This document shows positions 50,726 through 60,475 of a stretch of DNA of 64,000 nucleotides, piece by piece. Source of the stretch: Oscillospiraceae bacterium (GTDB taxonomy: Bacteria; Bacillota; Clostridia; Oscillospirales; Ruminococcaceae); NCBI GenBank assembly GCA_021203065.1, contig JAJQBX010000012.1, positions 124,001 to 188,000 on the forward strand, in the 5' to 3' direction. Each line of letters starts with the position of its first letter. The first letter of the stretch is position 1. The translations under genes and the position numbers were made by a program. Below the pieces are notes generated by a model. The model ran no database searches. It was given only the letters and a program-made list of their open reading frames with translations, and was not told where the DNA came from.

Positions 50726-52432
50726 ATGAAGAGGCTAATTGGTATTATTTGCGTAGTCTTGGCTCTCACCTTGGCTATGACAGCTATCGCATTCGCCGAT
50801 CCCTCGACTGTTAACACATCCGTTGAAGGAACTGCAACAGTTGACGGCGTAAAGGACGATGCTTATGACGCTGCTACCGCTCTTGAATTCGTTCAGAAGG
50901 GCTCAAGCAACGGCGGAAGCGAAGTTCTCGACGATCCGATAGGACGCGCTTACATCATCAACGACAGTGAATATGTATACGTCTGGTTTGAGGTATATGA
51001 CGATTCACTTGATCAGGCTTCTGCCAACACCTATGAGCAGGACTCTGTTGAGTTCTTCTGGATGGACGATAACTCTAAGTATCAGATCCGTGTCCGTTAC
51101 GACGGAAGCATCTCTGCTGATACCGGCTCTGACTGGGCTGACAAGGGTGCTGAGTTCGTTGCAATCGAGACCGAAAACGGCTTTGCTGTAGAAGCTAAGT
51201 TCCCGATCACCGACGTCAAGGACAACCAGATTGAAATGACCTTGCAGATCAACGCCTGCACCGACGGTAGCCGTGATTACACCTGCTACATCCTCGGCAA
51301 TGACGACGCTGATAACGCATATCAGAGAACCAGCCGTGACACCGATTACGATGTTTGGTGGACTCTGACCCTCGCTGGCGAGTTCGAAGACACCAGAGTT
51401 GACACCGCTGATCTCCCGATGGAGCTCACTGCTGACAACTATGAAGAAGTTCTCTCCGTTCCTTTCCATGTTCAGGGCTACATGCAGGATCATGTAAACT
51501 GGAGCTGGAATTCTGCCGGAACCTACACCAGCGGCGTTCTGGGTGACACCCTCGAAATCAGCTGGGATTACGATGCTTATTCGTTCGACGGTTATCTGAC
51601 TTCGGATAACACATCTGAATGGACATCCAACCCGACATTCGCTATTTCCGTTGGTGACGGCGGCTATCTCCAGCTTCCTGATGGCGCCGAGGTTGGCGAC
51701 ACCGGTGACTCTGCAAGATACAGCTTCACCTATTCAGACATAACCATCACAGCTACCGGCTATGACGATGTAGTCATCTCTGGCGGCACAATTGATGGAA
51801 CCAGATTCACAATCAAGCAGGAGAGCGGCTACACCTCTGGTACTTCAAAGGACATCGATCTGCTCTCCGGAATTCTCAGCCAGACCGGCTTGACTTTGGA
51901 GCAGTTCGCTACCGAGTATCTCCCGAACCTCACAAACATTTCGTTCAGCATCACCTTCGACGCTTATGAGCTCGTAACTGTTGCTGACGTTGAGGAATTC
52001 ATGGTTGAACTCGATGCAGAGGACGAAGAGGTCTTGGCTTCCTTGCAGGAATACATAGACAGAGTTGACGCTGCTGAGGAAATCATCAACAACGAAGAGT
52101 CCACCGCAGAAGAGATGGAAGAAGCTCTTGACGATGCCAAGAAGGCTGCTAACCGTGCAACCAAGGCTGCTGAGGGCTACACCAAGGCTACCGCTGCTGC
52201 TGACGAGCTTCAGGACAGAGTAACCGAGATGACCGCTACTGTTGAGGCTCTCACCGCTACCGAAGAGGAAGAGGTAGCCGAGGAAGAGGAAGACACTTCT
52301 TCCAGCTCCAGCTCATCTTCTAGCTCCAGCTCAAGCTCCACCGGAGTAGTTGTTGGAATCATAATTGTTATCGTAGTAATCGTTGTCGTTGTCGTCGTAG
52401 TAGTCGTCACCGGCAAGAAAAAGAAGAAGTAA
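50726..52432 (+). CDS. Secreted CBM9-like protein with coiled coil and C-terminal membrane anchor (paralogue 2)
   Basis: The 568-aa protein repeats the layout of paralogue 1 with close identity: signal peptide (1-23), CBM9-like domain (T-A-T-V-D-G-V-K-D-D-A-Y; Q-D-S-V-E-F-F-W-M-D-D-N), second beta domain, acidic coiled coil with E-Y-I-D-R-V-D-A-A-E-E-I-I-N, poly-Ser linker (about 520-538), TM helix and G-K-K-K-K. The main differences are in the linker and in surface loops. The ATG at 50726 follows AGGAGGTATTATAATA; earlier in-frame starts precede the signal peptide and lie in the upstream regulatory region. The codon use is strongly biased, suggesting high expression. Confidence 0.8.
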   Translation: MKRLIGIICVVLALTLAMTAIAFADPSTVNTSVEGTATVDGVKDDAYDAATALEFVQKGSSNGGSEVLDDPIGRAYIINDSEYVYVWFEVYDDSLDQASANTYEQDSVEFFWMDDNSKYQIRVRYDGSISADTGSDWADKGAEFVAIETENGFAVEAKFPITDVKDNQIEMTLQINACTDGSRDYTCYILGNDDADNAYQRTSRDTDYDVWWTLTLAGEFEDTRVDTADLPMELTADNYEEVLSVPFHVQGYMQDHVNWSWNSAGTYTSGVLGDTLEISWDYDAYSFDGYLTSDNTSEWTSNPTFAISVGDGGYLQLPDGAEVGDTGDSARYSFTYSDITITATGYDDVVISGGTIDGTRFTIKQESGYTSGTSKDIDLLSGILSQTGLTLEQFATEYLPNLTNISFSITFDAYELVTVADVEEFMVELDAEDEEVLASLQEYIDRVDAAEEIINNEESTAEEMEEALDDAKKAANRATKAAEGYTKATAAADELQDRVTEMTATVEALTATEEEEVAEEEEDTSSSSSSSSSSSSSSTGVVVGIIIVIVVIVVVVVVVVVTGKKKKK

Positions 52433-52466
52433 TATCGATTAGCCGATAATAGATAACTCTTAAAAG

Positions 52467-52499
52467 ACCGCCACCTGTAAAGGGTGGCGGTGTTTTTTT
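52467..52499 (+). terminator. Rho-independent terminator after the CBM9-like pair
   Basis: ACCGCCACC (52467-52475) pairs with GGTGGCGGT (52483-52491) and is followed by seven T (52493-52499). Confidence 0.9.
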
Positions 52500-52528
52500 G
52501 CGTGATGTCTCTTTCGCTCGCTTCGCTT

Positions 52529-52650
52529 GCGCCCTCTCAGTCAGCTTCGCTGACAGCTCTCCCAGAGGGAGAGCCAAGTAGTTTCGCATATCTCAAATCT
52601 TGGCTCCCCCTTTGGGGGAGCTGTCGCCGATAGGCGACTGAGAGGGCGCT
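52529..52650. repeat. Palindromic repeat unit VI (variant, two inverted arms)
   Basis: GCGCCCTCTCAGTCAGC, a CTTCGCTGACAG hairpin, CTCTCCCAGAGGGAGAGCC, a 23-bp AT-rich centre, then GGCTCCCCCTTTGGGGGAGC, a GTCGCCGATAGGCGAC hairpin and TGAGAGGGCGC. It follows the same plan as units I, II and V but with GAGAGGG ends instead of GAGGGGT. It fills the gap between convergent CBM9-like and rpoD genes. Confidence 0.8.
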
Positions 52651-52682
52651 CTGTAGGGGCGGTCGGAGAAGCCGACAAATAT

Positions 52683-53807
52683 TCAATCTATAAAATCCTT
52701 AACCTTGTTGGACCTGTTCGGATGTCTGAGCTTTCTTAGAGCCTTCGCTTCAATCTGCCTGATACGTTCCCTTGTGACGTTGAACATCTGCCCGACCTCC
52801 TCAAGAGTGCGGCTTCTGCCGTCTTCAAGACCGAACCTGAGCCGGAGAACCTTCTCTTCACGCTCAGTAAGAGTTCCCAAAACCTGATTTATCTGCTCCT
52901 TTAGAAGAACCTGCGAAGCGGCTTCCGTCGGCTCGGGGGCGTTGTCATCGGGGATGAAGTCGCCGAGGTGGCTGTCCTCCTCCTCGCCGATAGGCGTCTC
53001 AAGGGAAACGGGGTCCTGAGCTATACGCATAATCTCTCTTACCTTGTCGACCGGCATGTCTAACTCTTCGGCAATCTCCTCAGCCGTCGGGTCTCTGCCA
53101 TTCTGGTGGAGAAGAGTGCTCGAGGCTTTCTTCACTTTCGTTATCGTCTCAACCATGTGAACGGGGATTCGGATTGTTCTTGCCTGATCGGCAATTGCCC
53201 TTGTTATCGACTGGCGAATCCACCATGTTGCGTAGGTCGAGAATTTGAAGCCCTTGGTGTAGTCAAACTTCTCAACAGCCTTGATGAGTCCAAGGTTTCC
53301 CTCCTGAATGAGATCCAAAAAGCTCATGCCTCTTCCGCCATATCTTTTGGCAATCGAAACGACGAGCCTGAGATTTGCCTCGGCAAGACGCTTCTTCGCA
53401 TCCTTGTCGCCCTCCTGAATCTTCTTGGCGAGCTCAATCTCCTCTTCGGAGGTGAGAAGCGGAACTCTTCCTATCTCCTTGAGATATATCTTGACCGGGT
53501 CGTCGATGGCGATTCCCTCTGCAAGGGAGATGTCGTAGTCGTCCTCGTTTATGTCGGGGACTTCGCTGTCGTCCGGGAGGTCTTCAAGCTCCATGTCGAG
53601 GTCGATCTCCGAAAACGGGTCGGGCTCAATCTCGACGTCGTCGATTATCTCAATTCCGTTTGTCGAACAGGAATCGTAGAAACGGTCAATCTGCTCGGCG
53701 TCAAAGTCGGCGTCCTCAAGGGCGTCGGTAATCTGCTGAGTCGAGAGCTTGCCGGTCGCCTTGCCGGTTTCTATGAGATTGTCGATTACATTTTTCTTAT
53801 CACTCAT
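52683..53807 (-). CDS. rpoD: Primary sigma factor RpoD (sigma-A)
   Basis: The 374-aa sigma factor has region 1.1 and an acidic linker (1-95), region 1.2 ([12 protein letters not shown]), region 2 ([29 protein letters not shown]), region 3 and region 4 ([20 protein letters not shown]). It directs RNA polymerase to promoters of the type found all over this window. ATG 53807 is used because GGAGG lies 8 nt before it. It is 19 bp after dnaG, the classical macromolecular synthesis operon arrangement. Confidence 0.97.
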   Translation of the reverse strand: MSDKKNVIDNLIETGKATGKLSTQQITDALEDADFDAEQIDRFYDSCSTNGIEIIDDVEIEPDPFSEIDLDMELEDLPDDSEVPDINEDDYDISLAEGIAIDDPVKIYLKEIGRVPLLTSEEEIELAKKIQEGDKDAKKRLAEANLRLVVSIAKRYGGRGMSFLDLIQEGNLGLIKAVEKFDYTKGFKFSTYATWWIRQSITRAIADQARTIRIPVHMVETITKVKKASSTLLHQNGRDPTAEEIAEELDMPVDKVREIMRIAQDPVSLETPIGEEEDSHLGDFIPDDNAPEPTEAASQVLLKEQINQVLGTLTEREEKVLRLRFGLEDGRSRTLEEVGQMFNVTRERIRQIEAKALRKLRHPNRSNKVKDFID

Positions 53808-53826
53808 GATTAATTCCTCCATTTTG

Positions 53827-55590
53827 TCAGTTCTTCGTCTGTCTGAGTTTCGATGTATAGTCAAGAAAATCATCGTCCGACATCTTTGAAGCGTCAGCCG
53901 GAGTATCGCTTTCCTCGTCAAGAATGCGGATATAGTCCGCAAGAGTGTTTTCGTCAATCATTATTTGCTGCGATTGAATGTAAATATGGCTTATTCTGTC
54001 CATATATTCGCCGTTAAATTCGTTCTCGAGGGCCGTAACGGTCGCATAGCCGCCTTTTTCGTAGCAGGATTTGAGAATTTCGTACGCTTTCCGGTTGAAT
54101 TCGTCCGAAAATCTGTCCGGAGCTAACCTCTGGAATACCCAGCTCTGCCATTCGTGATGCCTTAGAAGCCCTGCAATAACGCCCTCCTCAGCCTTTTCCC
54201 GCTTGGTAAGAGCACGGTTCGGGTTCGCATAGCTTGTGCTGACAGTTCTCATGAGATCCCGGTCGTCTTTCTTCTTGGCTTCCCGGGTGCGCTTTCTTAA
54301 GTAGGAGTCGACCTCCGCCGTCAGCGAGTCTTTCGTGACTCCGTTCTCAAGAGCGACCTTCGAGATGTAAACCTCTCTCTGGACACGGCTTTCGATTCCT
54401 GCAAGAACTTTAACCGTCCGACTGAGATACTCGACTTTTCCGATGTCGCTCTCAACATCCAAGCCCTCACGGCACTTCGAAAGTTCAAACTCAACCGAGC
54501 CCTCCGAGCCGTTCAGAAGTAGCCTGAATCGGTCTGCACCGAGCTTATTTATGTAGTCGTCGACGTCCTTGACCCCGTCGCCCGAAATCCTGACGACCTT
54601 CGAGCGAAGCCCGGCAGCAGTCAGAAGCTCAATCGCCGCCGAGGTCGCTTTCTGCCCGGCTGAATCAGCATCATAGCAGATATAGACCTCGTCGCAGTAT
54701 TGCGCCATAAGCCTTGCATGCTCTGAGGTGATAGCCGTTCCGCAGGTGGCGACCGCTTCGGTGAAGCCAGCCTGATGAAGAGTGATGACGTCGAGGTTTC
54801 CCTCGCAGAGGATAAGCCGCTTAGTCTTAGCCGCAGTGTTTTTGGCGAAATTCATCGCAAAAAGGGTTCTGCTCTTCTCATAAACCGGAGTTCCACGGGA
54901 ATTCAAGTACTTCATCCCCTGAGGGTTCGCTTCAAGCGTCCTCCCCGAAAATGCAACCACGTTTCCCCGAAGATCAAAGATAGGGAACATGACCCGGTTC
55001 ACAAAGAAGTCAAAGCATCTGCCGTTCTTTTTGCTTATAAGAGAGCCCGCCATAAGCTCGTCCTCGGTGTATCCAAGAGAAAGCATGTGATTGGTAAGGC
55101 TTGTCCACCGGTTCACGGCAACTCCCAAGCCAAAGCTCTTTATCGTCTCCGGGCGAAGTCGCCTCTTCTTAACGAGATATTCAAGCCCCGCTTTTCCGTC
55201 GGGGGTTTTTAGGTTAGAATAGAAGAACTTTGCGGCGTCCTTGTTCATCTGCAGGAGTCGCTTTTTACTTTCAGCCCTTGCGTCCTCATAGCCGTTCTCC
55301 GGAACGGGAATCCCGGCTCTGTCGGCTAAGAACTTCACCGCCTCCGCAAAATCAAGGTTTTCAATTTTACTTATAAATGTTATAACACTGCCGCCTGCGC
55401 CGCAGCCGAAGCAGTAGAAGCTCCCGTTGTCCGGATAGAAAACGCATGACGGAGTCTTTTCCGAATGGAAAGGGCAGTTGCACTTGTAGAGCCGCCCTGC
55501 ACGCTTGAGGTCGACATACTGCCGGGCAACGTCGTCAATCCGGTTTGCGTCCTTTACCCGCTCCAAAAAATCGTCCGAAAACCTCGGCAT
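53827..55590 (-). CDS. dnaG: DNA primase
   Basis: The 587-aa primase makes RNA primers for replication. The zinc-binding domain has C-P-F-H ... Y-C-F-G-C-G (residues about 40-63). The TOPRIM core (about 255-345) has L-C-E-G-N-L-D-V and C-Y-D-A-D-S-A-G-Q, and the C-terminal helicase-binding region follows. Length and order are normal. It lies between dgt (51 bp upstream) and rpoD. Confidence 0.97.
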   Translation of the reverse strand: MPRFSDDFLERVKDANRIDDVARQYVDLKRAGRLYKCNCPFHSEKTPSCVFYPDNGSFYCFGCGAGGSVITFISKIENLDFAEAVKFLADRAGIPVPENGYEDARAESKKRLLQMNKDAAKFFYSNLKTPDGKAGLEYLVKKRRLRPETIKSFGLGVAVNRWTSLTNHMLSLGYTEDELMAGSLISKKNGRCFDFFVNRVMFPIFDLRGNVVAFSGRTLEANPQGMKYLNSRGTPVYEKSRTLFAMNFAKNTAAKTKRLILCEGNLDVITLHQAGFTEAVATCGTAITSEHARLMAQYCDEVYICYDADSAGQKATSAAIELLTAAGLRSKVVRISGDGVKDVDDYINKLGADRFRLLLNGSEGSVEFELSKCREGLDVESDIGKVEYLSRTVKVLAGIESRVQREVYISKVALENGVTKDSLTAEVDSYLRKRTREAKKKDDRDLMRTVSTSYANPNRALTKREKAEEGVIAGLLRHHEWQSWVFQRLAPDRFSDEFNRKAYEILKSCYEKGGYATVTALENEFNGEYMDRISHIYIQSQQIMIDENTLADYIRILDEESDTPADASKMSDDDFLDYTSKLRQTKN

Positions 55591-55641
55591 TATTCTCCCT
55601 CCTTCGCACCTGTTTTCGTGGTATTATATCAGTAGATACTG

Positions 55642-56652
55642 TCAGCAAACGCTCCAGCTCTTCGGAACGTATAAGTCCATGAAGAGGTTGATGCAGAACT
55701 TGTCGGTCATTCCGGCGATATAGTCGCAGACCGCCGTGTCGGCATCGAATCTGTCGGCAAGAGCGATATAGTCTACTGGAAGCCGGTTTGGCTCATCAAG
55801 GAAGTACTTATAGAGCTTTTCCAGCATGACCCTTGCCTTTTTCTCCTCCGACTTGCAGACGGGATTTGTGTAGACTTGTTCATACATGAATTTGTGGAGA
55901 ATGTCCTCAGCATGTCCGATGTCCTCATCGAAATGGACATCTTCGGCACCGTTTTTAACAAGATTTGAAACGAGAGTCGTGATTCTTTTTGATTTGGTAT
56001 CGCCCAAAACCTCAACAGCCTCTTTCGGGAGGTCTTCGTTTCGAAGAACCCCCGCTCTGATGGCGTCCTCGATGTCGTGGTTGATATAGGCGATGACGTC
56101 CGCAAGCCGGACAACATAGCCCTCTCTCGTTTCGGCGATCTGGTTTGTGTGCTTCAGGATTCCGTCCCGCACCTCATATGTAAGATTGAGCCCCAAGCCG
56201 TCCTTTTCGAGAACGTCTACAACCCTCAGGCTCTGCTTATAGTGCTTGAAGCCCTTGGGGGAGAGTTCATTCAATACCGCCTCGCCGGCATGCCCGAAAG
56301 GCGTGTGCCCTAAGTCATGCCCGAGAGCGACAGCCTCGGTCAGGTCTTCATTGAGCCTTAAAGCCCTTGCAATAGTCCTCGCAATCTGGCTCACTTCGAG
56401 GGTGTGCGTGAGCCGGGTTCTGTAGTGATCTCCTGTAGGGTTCAGGAAAACCTGCGTCTTCTGCTTGAGCCGGGAGAATGCGTTGCAGTGAATAATTCTG
56501 TCCCGGTCTCTCTGATAACAGGTTCTGAGCGGGTCGGGAGCAAGATAGCTCTGTCTGCCCTTTGAGTCCTTCGACTTCGAGGCAAACTCGCAGAGCACCT
56601 TCTCTTCAATCATTTCTGTATAAACTCGTGCATCATTGATATTTTCGCTCAC
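55642..56652 (-). CDS. dgt: dGTP triphosphohydrolase (HD superfamily)
   Basis: The 336-aa enzyme removes triphosphate from dGTP and related dNTPs and keeps pools balanced. HD motifs: R-L-T-H-T-L-E-V near residue 81, the metal-binding G-H-D-L-G-H-T-P-F-G-H near 110, and a C-terminal helical part with R-F-D-A-D-T. The family start D-P-x-R-T-x-x-x-R-D-R-D-R-I-I-H is present. It is the first gene of a dgt-dnaG-rpoD unit. GGAGGGATAT precedes the ATG. Confidence 0.94.
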   Translation of the reverse strand: MSENINDARVYTEMIEEKVLCEFASKSKDSKGRQSYLAPDPLRTCYQRDRDRIIHCNAFSRLKQKTQVFLNPTGDHYRTRLTHTLEVSQIARTIARALRLNEDLTEAVALGHDLGHTPFGHAGEAVLNELSPKGFKHYKQSLRVVDVLEKDGLGLNLTYEVRDGILKHTNQIAETREGYVVRLADVIAYINHDIEDAIRAGVLRNEDLPKEAVEVLGDTKSKRITTLVSNLVKNGAEDVHFDEDIGHAEDILHKFMYEQVYTNPVCKSEEKKARVMLEKLYKYFLDEPNRLPVDYIALADRFDADTAVCDYIAGMTDKFCINLFMDLYVPKSWSVC

Positions 56653-56757
56653 GTATATCCCTCCTTATGTGGTTCTATTACTTTATACAAATTAAAACAC
56701 GAATTTCCTCTGTTCAGTTTGCATAAAAAGAGAAAATTCGTATGGATGAACAATTAT

Positions 56758-57381
56758 TCAGGAGAAATCAATCGTCAGTTCGTCAGATTTGCACAAGCTA
56801 ATTCCGCCGTTTGTCAGGTCAGTAAGCGTTTCAATAAGCTCGTCGCATATCTCCGCTCTGACAGAAGCGGTTATCTTCACATTCTCCGTGAATTCGGTCT
56901 TGTCAACCCTTGCGCCCTTTTCTCCCAAGCACCTGATGATTGTCTCATACCTCGAATAGTCGCTCTCGATTGTGAGACAGTACCCCGAAAGCATTTCTAC
57001 AACCTCGGCGGCATTAACTGCCAATGAAGCTGCATTCGAATAAGCTCTCGTGAGTCCGCCTTTTCCGAGGAGAATCCCCCCGAAATATCTCGTCACGACG
57101 ATGCAGACGTCAGTGAGCCCTGTTTTCTGAATAACGTCGAGAATCGGAAGCCCAGCAGTTCCCTGAGGCTCGCCGTCGTCAGAATACCTCGAAATAAAGC
57201 CGTCTTTTAAGACATAGGCATAGCAGTTGTGCCGGGCTTTACGGTGCTCAGCTCTGACGCTTTCGATAAACGCCACAGCCTCTTCATTTGTCCTGACGGG
57301 GCATATAACACCTATAAACTCGGATTTTTCGATGGTTATGCTGCTGCTTGCACGATTTCTCACTGTTTTATAGCTCATCAT
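56758..57381 (-). CDS. yigZ: YigZ/IMPACT-family protein
   Basis: The 207-aa protein matches UPF0029/YigZ: S-E-F-I-G-V near residue 21, H-N-C-Y-A-Y near 53, D-D-G-E-P-Q-G-T-A-G-L-P-I (about 68-80), V-V-T-R-Y-F-G-G-I-L-L-G-x-G-G-L-x-R-A-Y (about 97-116) and a C-terminal DUF1949-type ferredoxin-like fold. Its IMPACT relative in eukaryotes regulates translation through GCN2; the bacterial role is unclear. GGAGGG lies before the ATG pair (57381/57378). Confidence 0.92.
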   Translation of the reverse strand: MMSYKTVRNRASSSITIEKSEFIGVICPVRTNEEAVAFIESVRAEHRKARHNCYAYVLKDGFISRYSDDGEPQGTAGLPILDVIQKTGLTDVCIVVTRYFGGILLGKGGLTRAYSNAASLAVNAAEVVEMLSGYCLTIESDYSRYETIIRCLGEKGARVDKTEFTENVKITASVRAEICDELIETLTDLTNGGISLCKSDELTIDFS

Positions 57382-57461
57382 ATTACCCTCCAATCATAAA
57401 GCAAACGAACAAAGCGGCAAACCGGAAAGCGGCTGCCGCTAGAGCGCATCTTCAAGCAAAA

Positions 57462-57677
57462 TTACTTGTTGTCCTTGTTCAAGCCATAACGCTTGTTGAA
57501 TCTGTCAACACGTCCGCCGGTGTCTACAAGCTTCTGCTTGCCGGTGAAGAACGGATGGCACTTCGAGCAAATTTCAACCTTGATGTCCTTCTTGGTGGAA
57601 CCGGTGTGGATAACGTTGCCGCAAGCACAGGTGATGGTTGTTTGCTGATAGTTAGGATGGATTCCTTCCTTAGCCAT
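57462..57677 (-). CDS. rpmE: Ribosomal protein bL31
   Basis: The 71-aa protein has [10 protein letters not shown], a zinc-binding C-A-C-G and [12 protein letters not shown], and ends in a basic tail R-V-D-R-F-N-K-R-Y. It is the Cys-containing (zinc-binding) form of bL31. AAAGGAGGAAA precedes the ATG. The promoter lies 115 bp upstream with a leader of about 105 nt. Confidence 0.96.
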   Translation of the reverse strand: MAKEGIHPNYQQTTITCACGNVIHTGSTKKDIKVEICSKCHPFFTGKQKLVDTGGRVDRFNKRYGLNKDNK

Positions 57678-57788
57678 GAGATTTCCTCCTTTCTGAACTT
57701 ATAAACATAGTAGCCCATCTTCCTAAGTTCAGACAGTAGTACTATGGAATTAACTTAATAACTGCAATCGCAGTTTTGCACGGTAGAT

Positions 57789-57817
57789 ATTATAGCACAA
57801 ACCAAAACGAAATGCAA
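57789..57817 (-). promoter_or_regulatory. Sigma-A promoter of rpmE
   Basis: On the minus strand: TTGCAT (complement of 57812-57817), 17-bp spacer, TATAAT (complement of 57789-57794). The leader holds an AACTGC-GATT-GCAGTT inverted repeat near its start, which may matter for regulation. Confidence 0.8.
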
Positions 57818-57825
57818 GAACTTTT

Positions 57826-58872
57826 TTAATCAGCCCCAATATTTATCGCCGCCAGATCCACTCCCTCAAGGCTGCTCCTGTCAACCGCAACCGCAAGTAG
57901 ATACCACAGCGTATTCGCTTCGTCGTAGTCGTAGGTGAGGTTTTCAACCGTCACGAAAATCTGTCGGTTATAGATGAAAACGTCGGTGACAGAGGGCTTT
58001 GAAAGGGTCCTGTCAAATGGCAGAACCATTACAAACAGCACATACTCCTCAAACATCGCTTCGTCGAAAACTGCGCCGAAGTACTTGACAAACAGCGTGT
58101 CGAGGTCGAAGTCGCCCTTGTAGGTTTCATAGAACCCGAGCATTTCGTCGTAGGTTTCGAGAGAATCGACATGCGTGCTGACGTCCTCGATAAGTGCCGG
58201 GGTTTTGAATGTAAAAGCCCAGTACTCAGGATATACATAGGTGAACCGCTCCGAGTCGTATGCGCCCATGCTCTCCGAGTCGATTATCTCCGTAATGTCG
58301 ACAACAACGTTGTCCACGTCGATGTCGTCAAAGCCGCCCTTTGGAGCTGTGAATACGAGATGGTAAACCGTTCCGTCGCTCAGGGGTGCATCCTCCGGAA
58401 TATGCCGTGTAAGGCTTATTCTGAAAGAGCCGTCCTCAAAGAGCTCCATTCCGTCAACCGAATGGCTTACATAAACCGACGGTTCACTGATGACGACGAT
58501 GAGAACGTCGTTATCCTCAAAGTAATCATCGGTGAAGGACGCCATTGTGATGGTGAACCGAGCTCCGAACGAATAGGTTCTCTCGGTTGCGTAGTAGTAT
58601 TCCTCAACCTCCGAATAGGAGTGCATGACATATGCCATCGGATAGTCGTTAGTGTCGTTTGAGGTGAGAACCATCGTAAGAAAGCTCCCGTAAAAGCTTC
58701 CGTCATGCGGTGTTCCCGAAATAGAAAGTATGTCCTCAGGGTCGGCGGTCTGCGTAAGCTCCTCGCTGAGATCCTCAGTAATGACCTCCGTCTTGTTCTC
58801 AACCCTCGAACAGCTGCTGAAAATGGATATTATCATCAGGCAGGCGACGAAAACTGCCGTAATTCTATTCAA
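57826..58872 (-). CDS. Unknown lipoprotein
   Basis: The family is not recognised. The 348-aa product has a lipoprotein signal (I-F-S-S-C, Cys near residue 21) and a mainly beta, acidic extracytoplasmic region with many Asp, Tyr and Val. No catalytic motif stands out. GAAAGAGGGC lies further upstream of the ATG and the ribosome site is moderate. It lies between aspartokinase and rpmE with no clear operon partner. Confidence 0.7.
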   Translation of the reverse strand: MNRITAVFVACLMIISIFSSCSRVENKTEVITEDLSEELTQTADPEDILSISGTPHDGSFYGSFLTMVLTSNDTNDYPMAYVMHSYSEVEEYYYATERTYSFGARFTITMASFTDDYFEDNDVLIVVISEPSVYVSHSVDGMELFEDGSFRISLTRHIPEDAPLSDGTVYHLVFTAPKGGFDDIDVDNVVVDITEIIDSESMGAYDSERFTYVYPEYWAFTFKTPALIEDVSTHVDSLETYDEMLGFYETYKGDFDLDTLFVKYFGAVFDEAMFEEYVLFVMVLPFDRTLSKPSVTDVFIYNRQIFVTVENLTYDYDEANTLWYLLAVAVDRSSLEGVDLAAINIGAD

Positions 58873-58924
58873 AACAGTTCCCGTACTACCAGCCCTCTTT
58901 CCTGTGTTAATTCAAACCTACGGT

Positions 58925-60250
58925 TTAAAGATTCTGCGTCACAAAAATGTCGTAGATAGCCTTGATGGAGGTCTCGAAGTCCTCGTTAGAAATGCCTACG
59001 ATGATATTGAGCTCGCTTGAACCCTGATCGATCATCTTTACGTTTACCTTTGCGTGCGCAAGGGCAGCAAAGATTCTTGCCGCAGTACCACGCTGCTTTC
59101 TCATGCCTCGTCCGACGACCGCAACAAGCGCAACATCCCTGTCGACGTCAATTCTGTCCGGGTGGACGCTCCTTTCAAGAGCGCGGATAATCTGCTCTTC
59201 CTTTTCCTCATACTCGCTCTTGTGGACAACGATGCTCATCGTGTCGATGCCGGACGGCATATGCTCAAACGAAATGCCATAGGTCTCGAATACTTCGAGA
59301 ACCTTCCTGCCAAATCCGAGCTCCGAATTCATCATGTCCTTTTCGATGGTGACCGTCACGAAGCCGCAGTGACCGGCAATGCCTGTTATGACATACTGGC
59401 TCGTGTCTCCGCCGTCGTGCTCGACAATCATCGTTCCCGGGTCGTCAGGCTTGTTGGTGTTCCGGATATTTATAGGAATACATGACTTTCTGACGGGGAA
59501 GATGGCGTCCTCGTGCAAAACTCCCGCACCCATATAGGAAAGCTCCCTCAGCTCCTGATAGGTGATGGTTTTTATCGGAACGGGGTCGGGGACAATTCTC
59601 GGGTCACAGACCAAGAATCCCGAAACGTCGGTCCAGTTTTCGTACAGATCCACGCCCATAGCTGCCGCAACAATTGAGCCGGTTATGTCAGAGCCGCCAC
59701 GTGAAAAGGTCTTGATGGTGTCGTTCGGCATTGAGCCATAGAATCCGGGGATGACCGCATTTCCGACCTCGTCGAGACGCTCCTTCACCGCATGGCAGGT
59801 CTCCTCCAATTTCAATTTCGAATCATTTGCAAAGAATATGACCTCCGCCGCATCGACGAACGAAAAGCCAAGATACTCCGCCAAGATTCTGCCGTTAAGA
59901 TATTCTCCTCTTGAAGCGGCATAGTCACGTCCTGCTCTTGCCTTGAAGCCACGCTCGATGGTTTCGAATTCGTCATCAAGGCTTAAATTGAGCCCGAGAC
60001 CGTCGATTATATCCATATAACGCTTCTTTATCTGGGAGAACATTCCCTCAAAATCTCCGCCACGGGTTGCCATGTCATAGCAGGCATAGAGCATATCGGT
60101 GACTTTTGTGTCTTTTGAATTTCTCTTGCCCGGAGCTGACGGCACGACATACTTTCTTGCCGGGTCGGCTTTTATTATGTTTGCAACTTTTATAAACTGG
60201 TTGGCGTCGGCAAGAGAACTTCCGCCGAACTTGACTACTTTTACTGACAC
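58925..60250 (-). CDS. Aspartokinase
   Basis: The 441-aa enzyme phosphorylates aspartate, the first step to lysine, threonine and methionine. The N-terminal V-K-F-G-G-S-S-L-A (residues 4-12), the S-R-G-G-S-D near 205 and two C-terminal ACT domains (about 290-441) for feedback inhibition are present. GTG 60250 follows AAGGGAGATTTCA; the earlier ATG at 60328 coincides with the predicted transcription start and cannot be used. Homoserine dehydrogenase is encoded separately at 39014. Confidence 0.93.
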   Translation of the reverse strand: MSVKVVKFGGSSLADANQFIKVANIIKADPARKYVVPSAPGKRNSKDTKVTDMLYACYDMATRGGDFEGMFSQIKKRYMDIIDGLGLNLSLDDEFETIERGFKARAGRDYAASRGEYLNGRILAEYLGFSFVDAAEVIFFANDSKLKLEETCHAVKERLDEVGNAVIPGFYGSMPNDTIKTFSRGGSDITGSIVAAAMGVDLYENWTDVSGFLVCDPRIVPDPVPIKTITYQELRELSYMGAGVLHEDAIFPVRKSCIPINIRNTNKPDDPGTMIVEHDGGDTSQYVITGIAGHCGFVTVTIEKDMMNSELGFGRKVLEVFETYGISFEHMPSGIDTMSIVVHKSEYEEKEEQIIRALERSVHPDRIDVDRDVALVAVVGRGMRKQRGTAARIFAALAHAKVNVKMIDQGSSELNIIVGISNEDFETSIKAIYDIFVTQNL

Positions 60251-60331
60251 ACTGAAATCTCCCTTATTGTCTATTGAATGCCGCTCTTGAGGTTGCATAA
60301 GAGCAAAGCCCTCCTGAAAACGGCTCATAAC

Positions 60332-60360
60332 ATTATATTACTCTGTGCGCCCATAGTCAA
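60332..60360 (-). promoter_or_regulatory. Sigma-A promoter of the aspartokinase gene
   Basis: On the minus strand: TTGACT (complement of 60355-60360), 17-bp spacer, TATAAT (complement of 60332-60337). Start near 60325, leader about 75 nt. Confidence 0.8.
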
Positions 60361-60475
60361 CAGATTTTCGCCTGAAAACTCAAAAAATTCTTTCCCAAGA
60401 GTGCAGCTGTGCGCCACTCACGGACAAATTCCCGCAATCGTTTCTTGAGGATGAGTGCTTCAGGCGGTTCAGGTA

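Noticed and set aside
60250-60328. ATG 60328 as aspartokinase start
   Set aside because: It coincides with the predicted transcription start, and the family's V-K-F-G-G-S-S start fits GTG 60250 with a ribosome site.
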